DNA from: Amaranthus tricolor
Taxonomy: Eukaryota > Streptophyta > Magnoliopsida > Caryophyllales > Amaranthaceae
Direction: 5' to 3'
DNA length: 64,000 nucleotides
NCBI RefSeq assembly: GCF_026212465.1
Contig: NC_080048.1
Location: 37,600,375-37,664,374 of the forward strand
The position numbers were made by a program, and so were the translations under genes. The notes beneath the pieces were generated by a model. That model saw only the letters and a program-made list of their open reading frames with translations, did not search any database and was not told where the DNA came from. Shown here in pieces: positions 13,167 through 25,700 of this stretch; the first letter of the stretch is position 1, and each line of letters begins with the position of its first letter.

Positions 13167-13930
13167 GTAATACTTCACTGTCTTCTTTCATTTTTTTGGG
13201 TTCATTTTCTTGTTATCTGCCTCATCGTTTGTAGTTGTACCATCTTTTATCCTAAATCTAGATGGGTATTTCTCCTAAAGAAAACTATAAGAGAAAAACA
13301 ATTAGGGTTTGTCATTTATACTTCTGATACTCAATATTTGTTGTTATTTATTGGGATTTATCTTGTTTATCTACTAGCATCAAGAAGAGAATTTGTTGTG
13401 CTTTTGGTTGAATATGGTAATCTTTAATTTATTGGACGATTCACGGAATTATGAACAATGCTATTTATTTGGTTGTTCAATTTAATTTAACATATTAGTA
13501 TTATCAATTGAATTGATTGGATGATTCATGGGTTATTTTTTTCATGATGGATTAAATTTTGCAGTTAGGGTTTTCAGATCTTTGTTGTCGATGAAGTTAA
13601 TCAATCTATATTGATATTATTTGTGCAATTTGTTGTCAATAAACGAGCTACTAATTGGCTAGGTATTGTAAGACTGCTTAATGGGTATGTAAAATTTGAG
13701 TACTTCAGTTATATGGTTGCTTAAGAACAGATACATCTTCTCACCTAACATGATTAGACATTAAAGAGTTTGATAGATTGTTTACGACTAGAACAGACCG
13801 AGGGTCTTGGTTCGGTTTGGGATGCATTCAAGGCTTTTGCTAATAGTACATTTTAAAGAAATTAAAATTAATTGCTCTGAATTTTTTGGGTTATGCAAAT
13901 ACTATTTATAAGATCTTTATATGTTTTCTT
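13167..13930 (+). repeat. Duplicated leader-intron sequence, copy A
   Basis: Proximal part of the NC2alpha leader intron. It aligns nearly throughout with 20743-21580, sharing phrases such as AAATCTAGATGGGTAT, CTTCTGATACTCAATATTTG, TTAATGGGTATGTAAAATTT and GACATTAAAGAGTTTGATAG. After about 13930 the two copies diverge abruptly. Confidence 0.9.
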
Positions 13931-14246
13931 TAATTTTGTGAATTTAATTCTATCATATGTGTTCTTTCTGCTGTGTTTGGTGAAATTATACATTAAATTT
14001 ACCATGTAAAGTTTATATCTTTGATTTTGTGAGATTAATAAGTTAGGTTTTCCTTAACTTTCTTGTATTTGATTGTATATATGCTCATTGTTACTTTCGT
14101 TTAGTTATTTCTCTATATTTATTGCTATTTTCATTAATTGTTACTCTAGTTTAGTCGTATTATCCATTAATTGTTGTTTTTAATTCTTTCTATAAATTCT
14201 TTGTTTGCTGTTGTAGTTTCACTTTCTCATTTTTAATATTTTTTGG

Positions 14247-14603
14247 GAAATTCCATGTGGTAATTCTGAATTTTCGGTTTTTCCACGTGGTAGACAAACC
14301 TTTTTTTTTAATACACATGGTGACCTTCACCTTTTAATTTTTCCACGTGGTAGACAAAAGGGAAGTTTTTTTTGTAAGCTTTACGATATTTTTATCCAAC
14401 GAAATGACCTTTTTTTCAATAAACAAAAGTCGTGATCACCCTCATTGACCACATATTTGGAAATTCAGTCAAAATAAATACTTAATTTAACCAAAAACTT
14501 AATCTTTTGTCTGGAAAAGTTGGAAGTTCAAGGTCACCACGCAGATTCAAAAAAACATTTGTGGAAAAGCCAAAAACTCAGGGTCATCACGTGGAATTTC
14601 CCC
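14247..14603. mobile_element. Inverted-repeat element carrying G-boxes
   Basis: Left end GGGAAATTCCATGTGGT and right end (reverse complement) GGGGAAATTCCACGTGAT pair over about 50 bp, with both arms continuing into a TTTTCCAC phrase. The perfect palindrome CCACGTGG occurs near 14283 and 14343. It sits in the NC2alpha leader intron. The flanks are T-rich, so the target duplication cannot be read. Confidence 0.75.
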
Positions 14604-15345
14604 TTTTTATACCCTTAATTGATCAAAGTTGTTGAATTTTATTAGGTTTATTATGGGCTTTTGATTGTTTCAAAAATATCAAATTGTTGTCTCCTACAAG
14701 CATAGTGTAGCGGATGACATGAACATTGAATGTGTATGACAGTTTTTTTGTTGAATGTTGGATGACTTAAAAGGGAGATATATTTTTCCAGCTTTGTATA
14801 AATCCACAATTTTCTTTTTATTGGTCAAAGTTGATTTGTAGTTAAACTTAATTAATGAATGAGTATCAATCAATTGCAACTCGTATTATTATAGCATTAC
14901 ATTTATTGACTTGTGCTTTTTCATTATTTTTTTGATAAAAATAATAGCATTCGATGAAGATTAAATTAGATTCTTTTGAAAGAATACAAATTGCATTGCT
15001 GGAGTTAATTTGTGTTTTTTGTACTTATACCGTATTTTAAATACTTTATTTTTTCCACTTTACTTTTTCTTCTTTTACCTTGACTTTTAGGATTATTTAT
15101 TAAAATTAAAATTTGTATATGTTGTTTTTTTTTTTCCTGTTTTCTGTGGCACGAAAAATACCAAAAATTAGCCGATCTCATTTTTACCCTTATTATTTTC
15201 CTTCTTTTTTCTGTGTAATTATTCTTAATTGATCCCTTTTTTTGCTTAAATCGATTGACTGTTGTACTTTTGATTTGAGTCTGCCAATCCATTATTTTCT
15301 TCCTTTAAGTTTTGTCTTTTTTGATGAGAAAGATTCGAAGAAATC

Positions 15346-18300
15346 ATGAGGAAGAAGCTCGATACTCGTTTCCCAGCTGTAAGTTTTCTCTCTCCTTTTT
15401 CCACTCCATTTTTCATATTTTCATATTGATTTATTTTGATATTGTAATCAAATCTGTGTTTTATGTTTTTTTACTTGTTTGATTTGATAGTATATTTATT
15501 TATTACAGTTTTGTATTTTATTTTTTACGTTAACATGAAATGAAATGAATTAGATCATGTTCAATCTCGACTTTTTTTGTGGTGGGGGTATTTATTTGGG
15601 TGTTTTTTCACCTTTTAATTTTGTTGGTTTTGTGGGAATCTTATTTATAGGGTTTGAGTTAGTTTTTTGTTGGATTTTGATGATGATTTTGAATTTTCAT
15701 TGTTGCTATCTCCTATATTGATCTTAACTAAGTGGTTTTCGAGCAGAGGTTCTAGTTTATTGGAGAGTAAATAAAAATACAATCGTTTTATTTCTTTCCC
15801 TCCTTAAGTCCTTATCTCGTTATAATGGCTAAACAAGAAAACTAATCTTTCTCTTCCTTGCTCTTTTTAATTTTTGTTATTTGAAGAAACAATCTTCTAT
15901 GGTTTTCTCTTGTTTGCCTCATTGTTCCTTCTATGTGCACAATGACTATATCTTGCTAATGGCATGTAAATCCTTCAATAAGGATGCTGAATGTGTTGAT
16001 CAATCTTTCTTCAATATTTTATTTATTAATTGATGATTTGTACAAAGAGGAACAAGTCTATATATAGACTGAGAGGAAGAAAAGAAGCGGGAAACAAAGA
16101 GAAAGAAACTAACTGAAATCTAATAACAAACTAACTAACTACTAACTAACTGCATATACATTAAGATCCCCCCTCAAACTAGAAGTGGATGTTGAAACTC
16201 CAAGTTTGTTGAGAAGTTCTTTAAACTGAAGAGAAGGAAGAATCTTGGTGAGAACTACCAATTGGTGAGTAGTAGGGAGGTAGGATAATTAGAGAGATCT
16301 TCAAGAAGTTTTTCTTTAGTAAAATGGCAATCCAATTTAACATGTTTTGTTCAATCATGAAGAACGTGGTTTTTGGCTATGGACAAAGCATATTGACTGT
16401 TACAATGGAGTTTGACTGGCTTGAGATTATTGACTCCTAGTTCTTGTAGTGATCTAACTACCCAGGTTACTTCGGATTTAGTTTTCTGTTTCTGAGTTTG
16501 ATCGTGTGACTACACATTGTTTCTTTGACTTCCAATTGATAGGGGATTTACCAAGTAGAAGGATGTAGCCAGTTACTGATCTTTTGAAATTTTTGCAAGC
16601 TCCCCAATCTGAATCACTGTAGGCTTGTAAAGCGAGCTTTGTATTATCTTGAATCATAATGCCTGGCCACAAGTTTAATATGGGTAGTTGAGAGTATGAA
16701 GAAGAGCTCTTGGCATCTGGATAGTTTTAAGTTGGCTGGTAAAGGTGTAGTAATTGTTTTGAAAGATTTCAGACCCCTTGCTGTAAGTACTTCTTGTGTT
16801 AATTTGTTTTGAGTGAGAATTGTTCCTGTAGAACTATAGCTAACAATCTATTCCCAAGAAATAGTGAAGATTGCCAAGATCCTTGATTGTGAAGGTTACA
16901 TTTAGATGGGTTTTGATATTGGTGATTTCACATGAATCATTATCAGGAACCAATATATCATATAGATTATCAACTGTGATTGTGAGATGAAAGGAGTTTT
17001 GTTTTATGAAACGTGAGTACTCTTTTGACTGTTGGTATTCTTTTTTGAGGAGCTCTTCTACGAGTCTTGAAATCCATTGTCTCAATGCTTGTTTTAACTT
17101 GTATAAGGAACTAACTTTTGCAGCTTCCATACTTATCCTTTTGTGCAATGCATACCTTTAGGAATACGCATATAAACATCTTAATGTAATATTCCATGTA
17201 GAAAAACATCATTAACATCTATATGATATATGGGCCATTTGTGATGAGCTGCCATGAAGATGATACACCTTATTGTTGATTTGTTGTCTTTTTCACTACA
17301 GGATCAGAAATCTGTCTAATACCATGAAAATCCTTCAATAAGGATGCAAAATGTGTTGATCAATCTTTTATTTATTAATTGATGATTTGTACAAAGGGAA
17401 AACAAGTCTATGTATAGACTGAGAGGAAGAAAAGAAGCGGGAAACAAAGAGAAAGAAACTAACTACGAACTAACATGACTAGGGTCAAAGGGTCCAAGGG
17501 CATTGTCGACATTTCATATTAATTAGTCTTTGTACTTTGTAATTAGAATAGTTGTTATCTTTTAATTGTCTCTTGGGGGCTTAGGCTATATATAGAGCCA
17601 CCCTTGTAATAATTCATTAGTTTTGGATTAGTGATTTATAAACGAAGTGTCCTTTTTGGGAGTTATTGGGCAGACTGGAAGTGTCCATACTATCGGTTTT
17701 AGTAATGGGTCTTGGGCCCTTGGCCGATCTATTACAATGGCTACTAACTTACTGTGTATTATATACATTAAGATGGCACTTGAGAGACTTCTATTTTATT
17801 GCATTTACAATTTGAGGGTCAGTTATCTATGCTGTCATATTGATTAGTATTCTGATTGAATTGGCAGGCTCGAATAAAAAAAATCATGCAAGCTGATGAA
17901 GATGTTGGGAAGATAGCAATGGCAGTTCCAGTTTTAGTATGTAAGTATCATCTGATTCTGGGCTTTGAACTTTTTAAAGTATGATCTTGTGCTAACTCTC
18001 TGAATCTATATCTAAACAGCTAAGGCATTGGAACTGTTTTTGCAAGACCTTTGTGATCGTACTTATGATGTAACTCTTCAAAGAGGAGCCAAGACTATGA
18101 GTTCTCTTCATCTGTAAGTTTTTTCCTGGATTTATTTGTAACTGTTCGATCTCTTGCATTCTCAAGTTCTTTGGTGTTGTATGAAATGTTTGTTTTGGTT
18201 TGTCCCTTCCTTTTGTGCTCTAACTAACAATCCCCTTGATTTTGACAACTAAACATTTTTGCCTTCTCTAACACGTAATTAGCTTCGTTCAAATACTTCC

Positions 18301-19516
18301 TTCCTCTTTAATAGTTGCGACATTTCTCCCAAAAAGCTCACATGTTTGCGAGGAATGTTGCAATTAGAAAAACGAAGCTATGTTACTAGGACTCGATACT
18401 TGGGTACTGATGTTGGATACCGGTACGTGTCCTAGTGTTGGATACGTCTAAATATTCAATTTTACGCCTAAAAAGAAGTGCTTAAGTGCCATACCAATGT
18501 CTGAGGATCAAGGATTGGACACAGGTACGATAAGCAAAATGAAGAGTCCGAGTAACACAAAAGGATATATTCTGTAGATTTGACTGCTTTCAATTTGTTC
18601 GGCTACTGATATTTCTTTGTTGAATGAATGCAGAAAGCATTGCATACATAGCTTCAGCATGTTTGATTTTCTTAAGGATGTGGTGAGCAAAGTTCCTGAT
18701 TATGGTCAATCTGATGCTAATGCAGATGATCGGTCTGCTACCAAGAGAAGGTTAGTGCAAATGCTTTCCGATAACTTTTTCCTTTTCCCTTTTATTTTGA
18801 ATTTACTTTTAAAATACTCTCAAAAAATGACTTGTCAAACCTCGTGCCAGAAAATCTGCTGTTGATGAGTATCACGACAGCGATGAAGAGTCGAAGAAAA
18901 GCCGGATGGTAAGACACTTGCAAATAGTTGCGTACTCTTTGTTTTTGCCAATCCTTTTTTTGAGAATCCGTGTCAAGATATTATTTGAGCGATAATTTAG
19001 AAGGGCATCAACTTTATTTAAGTAACATTCTTTGTCCGCTTGAAGCAGCAAGAAACAAGCCATGCCAGCAGCAGCGGTAGGGGACGAGGCCGAGGCCGAG
19101 GGAGAGGCCGTGGACGGGGAAGGCCTCCTTTAGAAAGAGATCCGCAACCTCACCATGAGATGGAAACTAAACTATCACCATCGTTTGAGCCTAGCAACCG
19201 ACCCATCCCTATCCAAGTACCCAACGTAGAAGATGATCCTAATAAGTTTGACCCAATGAAGGAAAGCCCCGTTGTAGGTGATGGTGAGGACCCGACAGTC
19301 CATAAATTTGATTTGAATGCTGAAGTAGCCGAAAATCTGGAGATGGCACAACCCGCTGTAGCAACAGAAGATGTTGTTGCTGCACCGGTTGAGCCCCCAC
19401 CTGAAAGCAAGAACGAGGAGTTAGTCTCGGAAGTTGATGGGATGGCTATCGACCCACTTCAGATAGCGCAATTTAACTCGAGAATAGATGAAGACGAGGA
19501 CTATGATGAAGAGTAG
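15346..19516 (+). CDS. NF-YC11: NC2alpha / DRAP1-type corepressor (NF-YC11-like)
   Basis: Alpha subunit of negative cofactor 2, which with NC2beta/DR1 binds TBP on DNA and blocks TFIIA/TFIIB entry. Coding exons: 15346-15378, 17868-17940, 18020-18113, 18634-18750, 18851-18908, 19049-19516 (or 19046, an alternative acceptor adding one Gln). About 280 residues, phases consistent. The start MRKKLDTRFPA runs straight into the histone fold (about residues 8-85), with ARIKKIMQADEDVGKIA and the LELFLQDLC helix typical of NC2alpha rather than other NF-YC proteins. After an acidic/Lys segment comes an uninterrupted Arg-Gly repeat (about 135-150), then a Pro/Glu-rich tail ending in an acidic run. The 2.5-kb first coding intron contains an antisense Copia element. 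It shares its leader with the downstream ceramide synthase gene. Confidence 0.93.
16478..17148 (-). pseudogene. Copia RT/RNase H fragment
   Basis: Two separate minus-strand frames. The 17148-16840 part carries the RT stretch LYKLKQALRQW and a degenerate version of the catalytic YVDD box (VDNLYD). The 16672-16478 part carries the RNase H signature beginning YSDSDWGAC. Order and spacing are right for a Copia polyprotein, but stops separate them. Not functional. Confidence 0.88.
17476..17741 (+). mobile_element. Solo-LTR-like insert splitting the Copia 5' LTR
   Basis: About 265 bp absent from the sister LTR at 15965-16166. Begins TGACTAGGGTC, ends CTATTACA, and contains a TATA-like GGCTATATATAGAG and AATAATTCAT downstream, as in an LTR promoter/polyadenylation region. 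TG...CA ends fit a solo LTR, but I cannot read a clean target duplication. Confidence 0.55.
18380..18559 (+). mobile_element. TIR MITE with TGTTACT-GGACTC ends, copy 1
   Basis: Ends TGTTACTAGGACTC and (reverse complement) TGTGTTACTCGGACTC; interior GATACCGGTACGTGTCC. It sits in NC2alpha intron 3. The same element occurs in opposite orientation at 21670-21843. Confidence 0.75.
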
Positions 19517-20584
19517 GTTGCTGAAATTTGAATGTAGTGTAGGAGAAAATGTCGATGAAAGCGCAGGCCCGAATTCTTTGCCGGGACAGTCTCTGCTGGA
19601 TCTGTATAATTGATAGTATGTAGGTTTTCTAAGTTAGAAGTTATGGCTTGCATTGTTAAACTTTAATTGGAGAAGTAACATAGTTGGCTGTCACAAAAGT
19701 GAACAATCTAACTAATTCATGTAGAAATATTTGCGTTTTTATGTCTTGCTCAATACACTAGTAGGGTGGATGGCAATGGGTTGAAATTGGATCGGGTCTA
19801 GGTGGATTCGGATCCAAATCCGTTCATTGATTGGCTTTGGACTCAAGTCTGTGTGGCTAAATTTTAGGACGCATATCTGTATCGATGTATTCAAGATCAG
19901 ATTTGGGTCCAAAAGGTCCAAGTTTATTTTCGCATTAAATTTTAGTTTGGATTACGACGGTGATTGAGATTGGAATTGATGATAAATAATTTTAATTTAA
20001 ATTATTTGAAAGATATTTAAAGAAATTGAAAATATATGAATGCAATTAGATGAACATAATAAATATTTTTAAAAAAACAATTCAATATGATTGTGATATT
20101 TTAAAATAGAATATGGTATGGTTTGTTTTTTTTTTTTTTAAAAAAATTTTTAAATATGGTTTTCGGATTAAAACTAATTTTTTATTTTTAAGAGTAGACT
20201 AGACTGAAAACCGTACTATAAATGAAGGTTATTTTTTTTACAAATTAGTTCGTTATCTAGATATTTCGAGATATAATTTTTTAATGGCAATACATATTTG
20301 AATTATGTTGATGCAATTAACCAATTACGAATTAAATATTTAATGATTATAGATACAAAATATATATATAAACAAATATAATAGATTAGAAAAAAAAAGT
20401 TTAACTAGAAAATTATAGACCAGACACCAAACCATACCATTATATAACAATTTAAACTAGATGTTTAAATGGTCCAATTAATTTGAAAATTTTAAAATTC
20501 AAAATTTTTAATATGATTAAAAAATTTTAATCGTCAGATCAGACCAAACTGCACCTTGTTCATTTGTTTGTTTGAGTACCACCA
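19517..20584. other. NC2alpha 3' region and spacer
   Basis: Probable 3' UTR to about 19700. From about 19760 to 20560 the DNA is AT-rich with GGATCGGGTCTAGG and GGATCCAAATCCG phrases like those in the hAT-like element at 51588, suggesting a decayed relative. No gene seen. Confidence 0.45.
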
Positions 20585-20620
20585 ACCCTTCCATTCCCCC
20601 TTTCCCTTTCCTTTCTATAT

Positions 20621-20742
20621 AGTGGTTGTTCAAGTATTTTTCCTTAGAGTGCACGACTTTCTCTGGTTCGCTCTCTGCTACTACGGAATACACTGCTCTG
20701 CTTCATTGAAGATTTAAATCCCCGACCCACCATCGACTGCAG
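20621..20742 (+). other. Non-coding leader exon of the ceramide synthase gene (copy B of duplicated block)
   Basis: Homologous to 13055-13166, with a short extra stretch (GAAGATTTAA region). Ends CTGCAG followed by GTAGTA, a donor. A plausible acceptor for its intron is the CTTCCAG ending at 22589, leaving a 131-bp second leader exon before the ATG at 22721. Confidence 0.65.
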
Positions 20743-21580
20743 GTAGTACTTCACTATCCTCTTTCATTTTTTTGTTCATTTTCTTGTTACCCGTCTCATC
20801 GTTTGTAGTTTGTACCATTTTTCACTCTAAATCTAGATGGGTATCTTTCCTAAAGAAAAGTAAAAGAGAAAAACAATCTGGGTTTGTCATTTATACTTCT
20901 GATACTCAATATTTGTTGTTGTTTATTGGGTATCTTGTGTATCTACTAGCATCGAAAAGTGAATTTGTTGTTCTTTTGGTTGAATTTGGCAATCTTGAAT
21001 GGTTAATTTTGTTAGTTTGAGTGTGTAATGCTGTTTAACTACATTTCTATTGAGTTACGAAAATGCTAATTATTTTGGTTGTTCAATTCAATTATAACAT
21101 GTTAGTATAAGTATTATCAATTGAATTGATTGGGTGATTCATGGGTCTTTTGGTCATGATTAATTCACTTTTGCAGTCAGGTTTTTCCGTTCTTTGTTGC
21201 TGATGAAGTTTATTGATCTCTATTAATATAATTTGTGCAACTTAAGGACTGCAATTGCTTTTTCTGATGTGATTTTCTCCATGGCTTTGTCAAAAAATGA
21301 GCTATTTGGTTAGGTATTGTAAGATTGCTTAATGGGTATGTAAAATTTGAGTACTTAAGTTATATTTTTGCTTTAGAACAGATACATTTTCTCACAAAAC
21401 ATGATTAGACATTAAAGAGTTTGATAGATTGTTTACGATTAGAACAGATCGAGGGTCTTGGTTCTGTTTGGGCTATGCATTCAAGGCTTTTGCTAAACTC
21501 GGATTAAATTACATTTTAAAGGAATTAAAATTAATTGCTCTGAATTTGTTGGGTTATTCTAAGCTCTTCATATGTTTTCA
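20743..21580 (+). repeat. Duplicated leader-intron sequence, copy B
   Basis: Counterpart of 13167-13930. The order of shared blocks is the same, with small insertions such as the stretch near 21245-21300. Divergence is moderate, with many single changes and indels, so the duplication is not recent. Confidence 0.9.
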
Positions 21581-21669
21581 TCATGTGGTTATTAGTAATG
21601 AAAATTAGTGAAGATCTTATGCTTTCTGGTTGATGTTTGCATGAGACATTTCAGGCTTAGTTAAAGTCT

Positions 21670-21843
21670 ACGTTTCTCGGACTCTTCATCTTGCTTCACG
21701 TACCCGTGTCTGATCCTTGATCTTCGGACATTGGTATGACTCTTAGGCACTTCTTTTTAAGTGTAAAATTAAATATTTAGACGTGTCCAACACTTGGACA
21801 CATACCGGTATTCGACATTAGTGCCTGAGTCTAAGTAACATAG
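21670..21843 (-). mobile_element. TIR MITE with TGTTACT-GGACTC ends, copy 2
   Basis: Reverse-complement relative of 18380-18559, ending GAGTCTAAGTAACATAG. It lies just beyond the end of duplicated block B, in the leader intron of the ceramide synthase gene. Confidence 0.72.
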
Positions 21844-22720
21844 GTTAAAGTAAACTCACTCACTATATTAACATTTTTTTAAACATTTTTTTTAAATCTA
21901 CTATCAGTTTTTAGTCTTTTTAAGTAACCATATGGCATTTTTATTGGGGCATAGTGAGTTTTTATGAATTGAATTTTGAAATTTAAGGGATTTTCATCTT
22001 CCTCGATGTACATTTTTTGTTTTTAAATTTATCTTACTTTGATTAGTCTCTAGAATGTTTCTTGGGGAACACTTCTGGTTACAAAGATGTTGAAAGATTG
22101 AAGCAAACAGCTGTGAGTTTCCGTATTTTCATTTACTGTTGGATTTGTTGTGATGCTGTATTGTAGATCTTGAAAATAGTGTTTACTTCTACCAATGGTA
22201 TATTTAACACTTATTTCTTGAGCCCTGAACTTGGCAAATCTGAATTCTAACTATTAGGAGATCATTAAGTTAGCAAATAGCCAATTAGTAAACCTAACAT
22301 GAATGAGAAAATTATATCAAAAATCAATAGTTGAGTGATTATTTGGCTTCCTTACAAGAAAGAAATCCTTTTTGACACTGATAAAGTTGTAAAATTTTTC
22401 AACATATGTGAACCTACTATAGAAGACAAATGTTATAGTTCAATACATGTTTGTGTTTTTATAGGAATAAGTTGTTATTTTGACTATATGGGCTTGTTGC
22501 CGAGCATTTTTTTAAGTTTTTGCATTATATTGTCAAATCAAGCCACCCATTTTAAAAATGTCGATTTTCCATTGGCCTTTGTCTTCCAGGTAGCTAGGGC
22601 TGACGGGATCTACAAATTTGTGATTGGTTTTCATGCTGTGAGTCACAACAAAGTTGAATTTATTTGATTGCTGCAATTGACTAAAGAAAGTGATGGTAAT
22701 TTGAAGATCTCGATTCTTCC

Positions 22721-25700
22721 ATGGAATATTTCTTGAAACCCAGTGGTGCTCCGGAGGCTTCACATTTCCTTATAGCGATCTATTTCTCTTTTCTTTTTGT
22801 TGGTGCTAGGTTCATCTTTGACAAATTTATCTTTCGTGTAAGTATCTTTCCATTTCATTTCTCTCATGCCACTGAATACTGATTATACCTTTGCTTGTTG
22901 CTCTTTATTCTTGGTAAGTCTGCATTCCATTTCACCATGGAAATTCTCAACATCTCATACCACATTTTCATCAAAATTTTGTGTTAACTATCAGTTTATG
23001 GGATTTTTGTAAAGCTTCAAGTTTGATGCTTAATTCCAATCATGTATGAGAGTTAATATGTTAGCCAACTGCAGCAATATATGATAATGTTCTCATATAG
23101 GTTTTTCTCTCTAAATGCAAACATTTGGAAAATTTGCACCAATGTGGTCTGATTTGGTTGTTGATCATTTAAGTGGTACAATTGAATTAGAAGAGTTGAT
23201 TGAATAAAAACTTTTATGGTGTTTTATAAAGTATCCTTGTGTTAGGGAGCTTCTGCCTTCACCCTCTTAGCTTGGGGATAAGAAGCTATCTGGTTTATAG
23301 TATTGTAATTCCTGTTATACAAATTTGGGACCTTAATCGCTGATACTTCAGTTCGACCAAAGAGTCTTGACATCATTTTTATTTCAGAGGCTAGCCATAT
23401 GGTTGTTGCGTAATGGAAGACCTGCTTCTCTGATGTTTGATGATGCTACAAGAGCAAAAATCATCAAGTGTTCCGAGTCATTATGGAAGCTTACTTACTA
23501 TGCAATAGTGGAGGCATCAATTCTTCGCATTTCCTACAGTGAACCATGGTTTAGAGATACACAGAAGTATTTTAAAGGATGGCCCGATCAAGAGCTTAAG
23601 TGCGTGAGGCATTTTTCCTTCATTGTTATCTGATTCTTGACTTGCATTTTCAATTTGTGCATCCTATAAATGAACAGATAATCTCCTTGCTACATAATTG
23701 TTTAATTTTTTGTTATGGTTATATTTGGCTACTCTCGTTTGTAATGTTCCACGATTGTAATTGTCACATCCATTTGTCAACATGATGAGTATAAATCCTT
23801 GTGTTAGCAAAATACTTTCCTCTTGTAGTGTTTTTTCGTCTCCAGGTAATGTTAAAAAATGGTGACGGAATATCAAATCTGCATTGAAATAATTCTCAAT
23901 ATTGTGATTTTGTTGGTATGATTTTATTCTTATATATGATAGGAAAACATAGGCAGTTGCCTCACACCTCTTTCTCTTTCCATGAGTTCAAGACCCTGTA
24001 TGTTTGGTCATTTGGCTTAACAAATAATTTGCTGCTAAAATACTAATTTGTCCTAGAAAAAACTTGAAATACAATAATTGATGGTTTATCACTATTATAC
24101 GATAGTCTCCTGTACACGATTAACATTGCCTATCATATCACTGTTGTTTTATGAGGAAAGAGAAAGTCGATGTATGTAATGAAGGTATTCATCTTTAACT
24201 TATCAGTACCATGCTTGTAAAATTAATGCATATGGTATTAATTTGTTCTCTTATGAAATTATTTAAATTGGCATGACTTGCCATGATATGTCAATTCACA
24301 ATTGCATATGCTTGTAGAATCATCTAAATTAGGCTGCTCTCTATACTTGCGGCCTCCAGAAACAGCTCACTATTATTCCTCTTTATTTAACTTGGTTGCT
24401 TTACTCGGTTTGTTGTTTACTCCAGGTTTCCTTTGAAACTTTATTATATGTGCCAATGCGGGTTCTACCTCTACAGTATCGCTGCCCTTGTTACATGGGA
24501 AACTCGAAGGAAGGATTTCTCAGTGATGATGTCTCACCATGTTATCACCGTTCTTCTAATAGGCATCTCATATATTACACGGTATTTTCACATATCTCAT
24601 ATGTCATCCACTATTTTTTGTTACATATTATGTCAAATAGTAGAGATTTTAGTATAAGTTTAAGTGCTAGTTTAGTGGCAATCCGTCCATAAAACATTTG
24701 TCTTATATTGAAGAATTGTTCTAAAGAATGCAGCTTATCACACTATCATGAAAATTTTCAATATTGGGAAATATTAGCGGTTCTATTTATGCTGTAGTTG
24801 TTTGATTCTTGATTAACTTTTCTAAAGAATATTAAGGTTCATCAATTTCCTTATTTGGAGAATCATACTCTTTAACTTTGTGACCTTGCTAGCATCATTG
24901 AATTTGTGATTTACTTCAAATGATTCTTTGGTTTGGCACTGGGTATTTGGGCATTATGATTGGATATTCTTTTTAGTTTTGAGACATATTCTAGTCCTTG
25001 AAGACAAACCCTAATATCTGCACATATAATACCTTGTTTAGTTTGGTTTTTGTCCTTTAAAATGACAATCTTCTTTTAATTTCTCATCCACAATTAGTCT
25101 TCAAGGGATTTGAAGGATTTAATAGTTTGTTTTCAAATCGTCAGGCATGCATGTGGTATTACTTGTGTAATTTTGAAGGTTGCTTGACTTCAATTAACAT
25201 TGTTTTTTAGTTCTAGGTTTTTTAAGAAATTATTCTTGAATTTCCTTAGTAGGACCAACTTGCCTCTAAAATTGTGTTGAGCTAGTGCTAGGATGATAGT
25301 ATTGGTTTTCATGTGAAAATTATTGGTAGTTTTAGAATACGCCCTTCTTAGACCTTGGGGGAGGAGGGTTTGTTTAGGTATGACTATATGAGACATTTAG
25401 GGTGTGTTTGAATGAAAAGGATCGGAGGGAAAGAAAGGGGAAGAAGTTGGTGGAATTAAGAATTTCATGTTTGAATAACAAAATGGGAGGGATGGAGTTT
25501 GAGGGGAGGGATTTGGAGGGATGCGATGAATATTTTTTGTTAAGGTCTCAGTTTCACCAAAGTTAGAAAGATTTGGAAGGAAAACTCTCATCTCTGTTTC
25601 TTTCCCTTCCCTTCTCTCCTAAACAAACAAGAGTTTCCCTTCCCCCCTTCTCCTTTCCTTCCTTTCTTTTCTCTTTATAATTATCATTACCCAAACATAG

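Larger units (their letters stand above)
15965..17773 (-). mobile_element. Truncated Copia-type LTR retrotransposon, antisense in NC2alpha intron 1
   Basis: Flanked by the 5-bp duplication TGGCA (15960-15964 and 17774-17778). The 3' LTR is 15965-16166. The 5' LTR spans 17325-17773 but is split by an insert. On the minus strand the 5' LTR is followed by TGGTATTAGA, close to the initiator-tRNA primer site TGGTATCAGA, and a polypurine tract TTGAGGGGGGA abuts the 3' LTR. Internal remnants are Copia RNase H (near 16478-16672, with YSDSDWGAC and RSVTGY motifs) and reverse transcriptase (near 16840-17148, ending YFLGID). Gag, protease and integrase are missing and the frames are broken. Confidence 0.92.
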
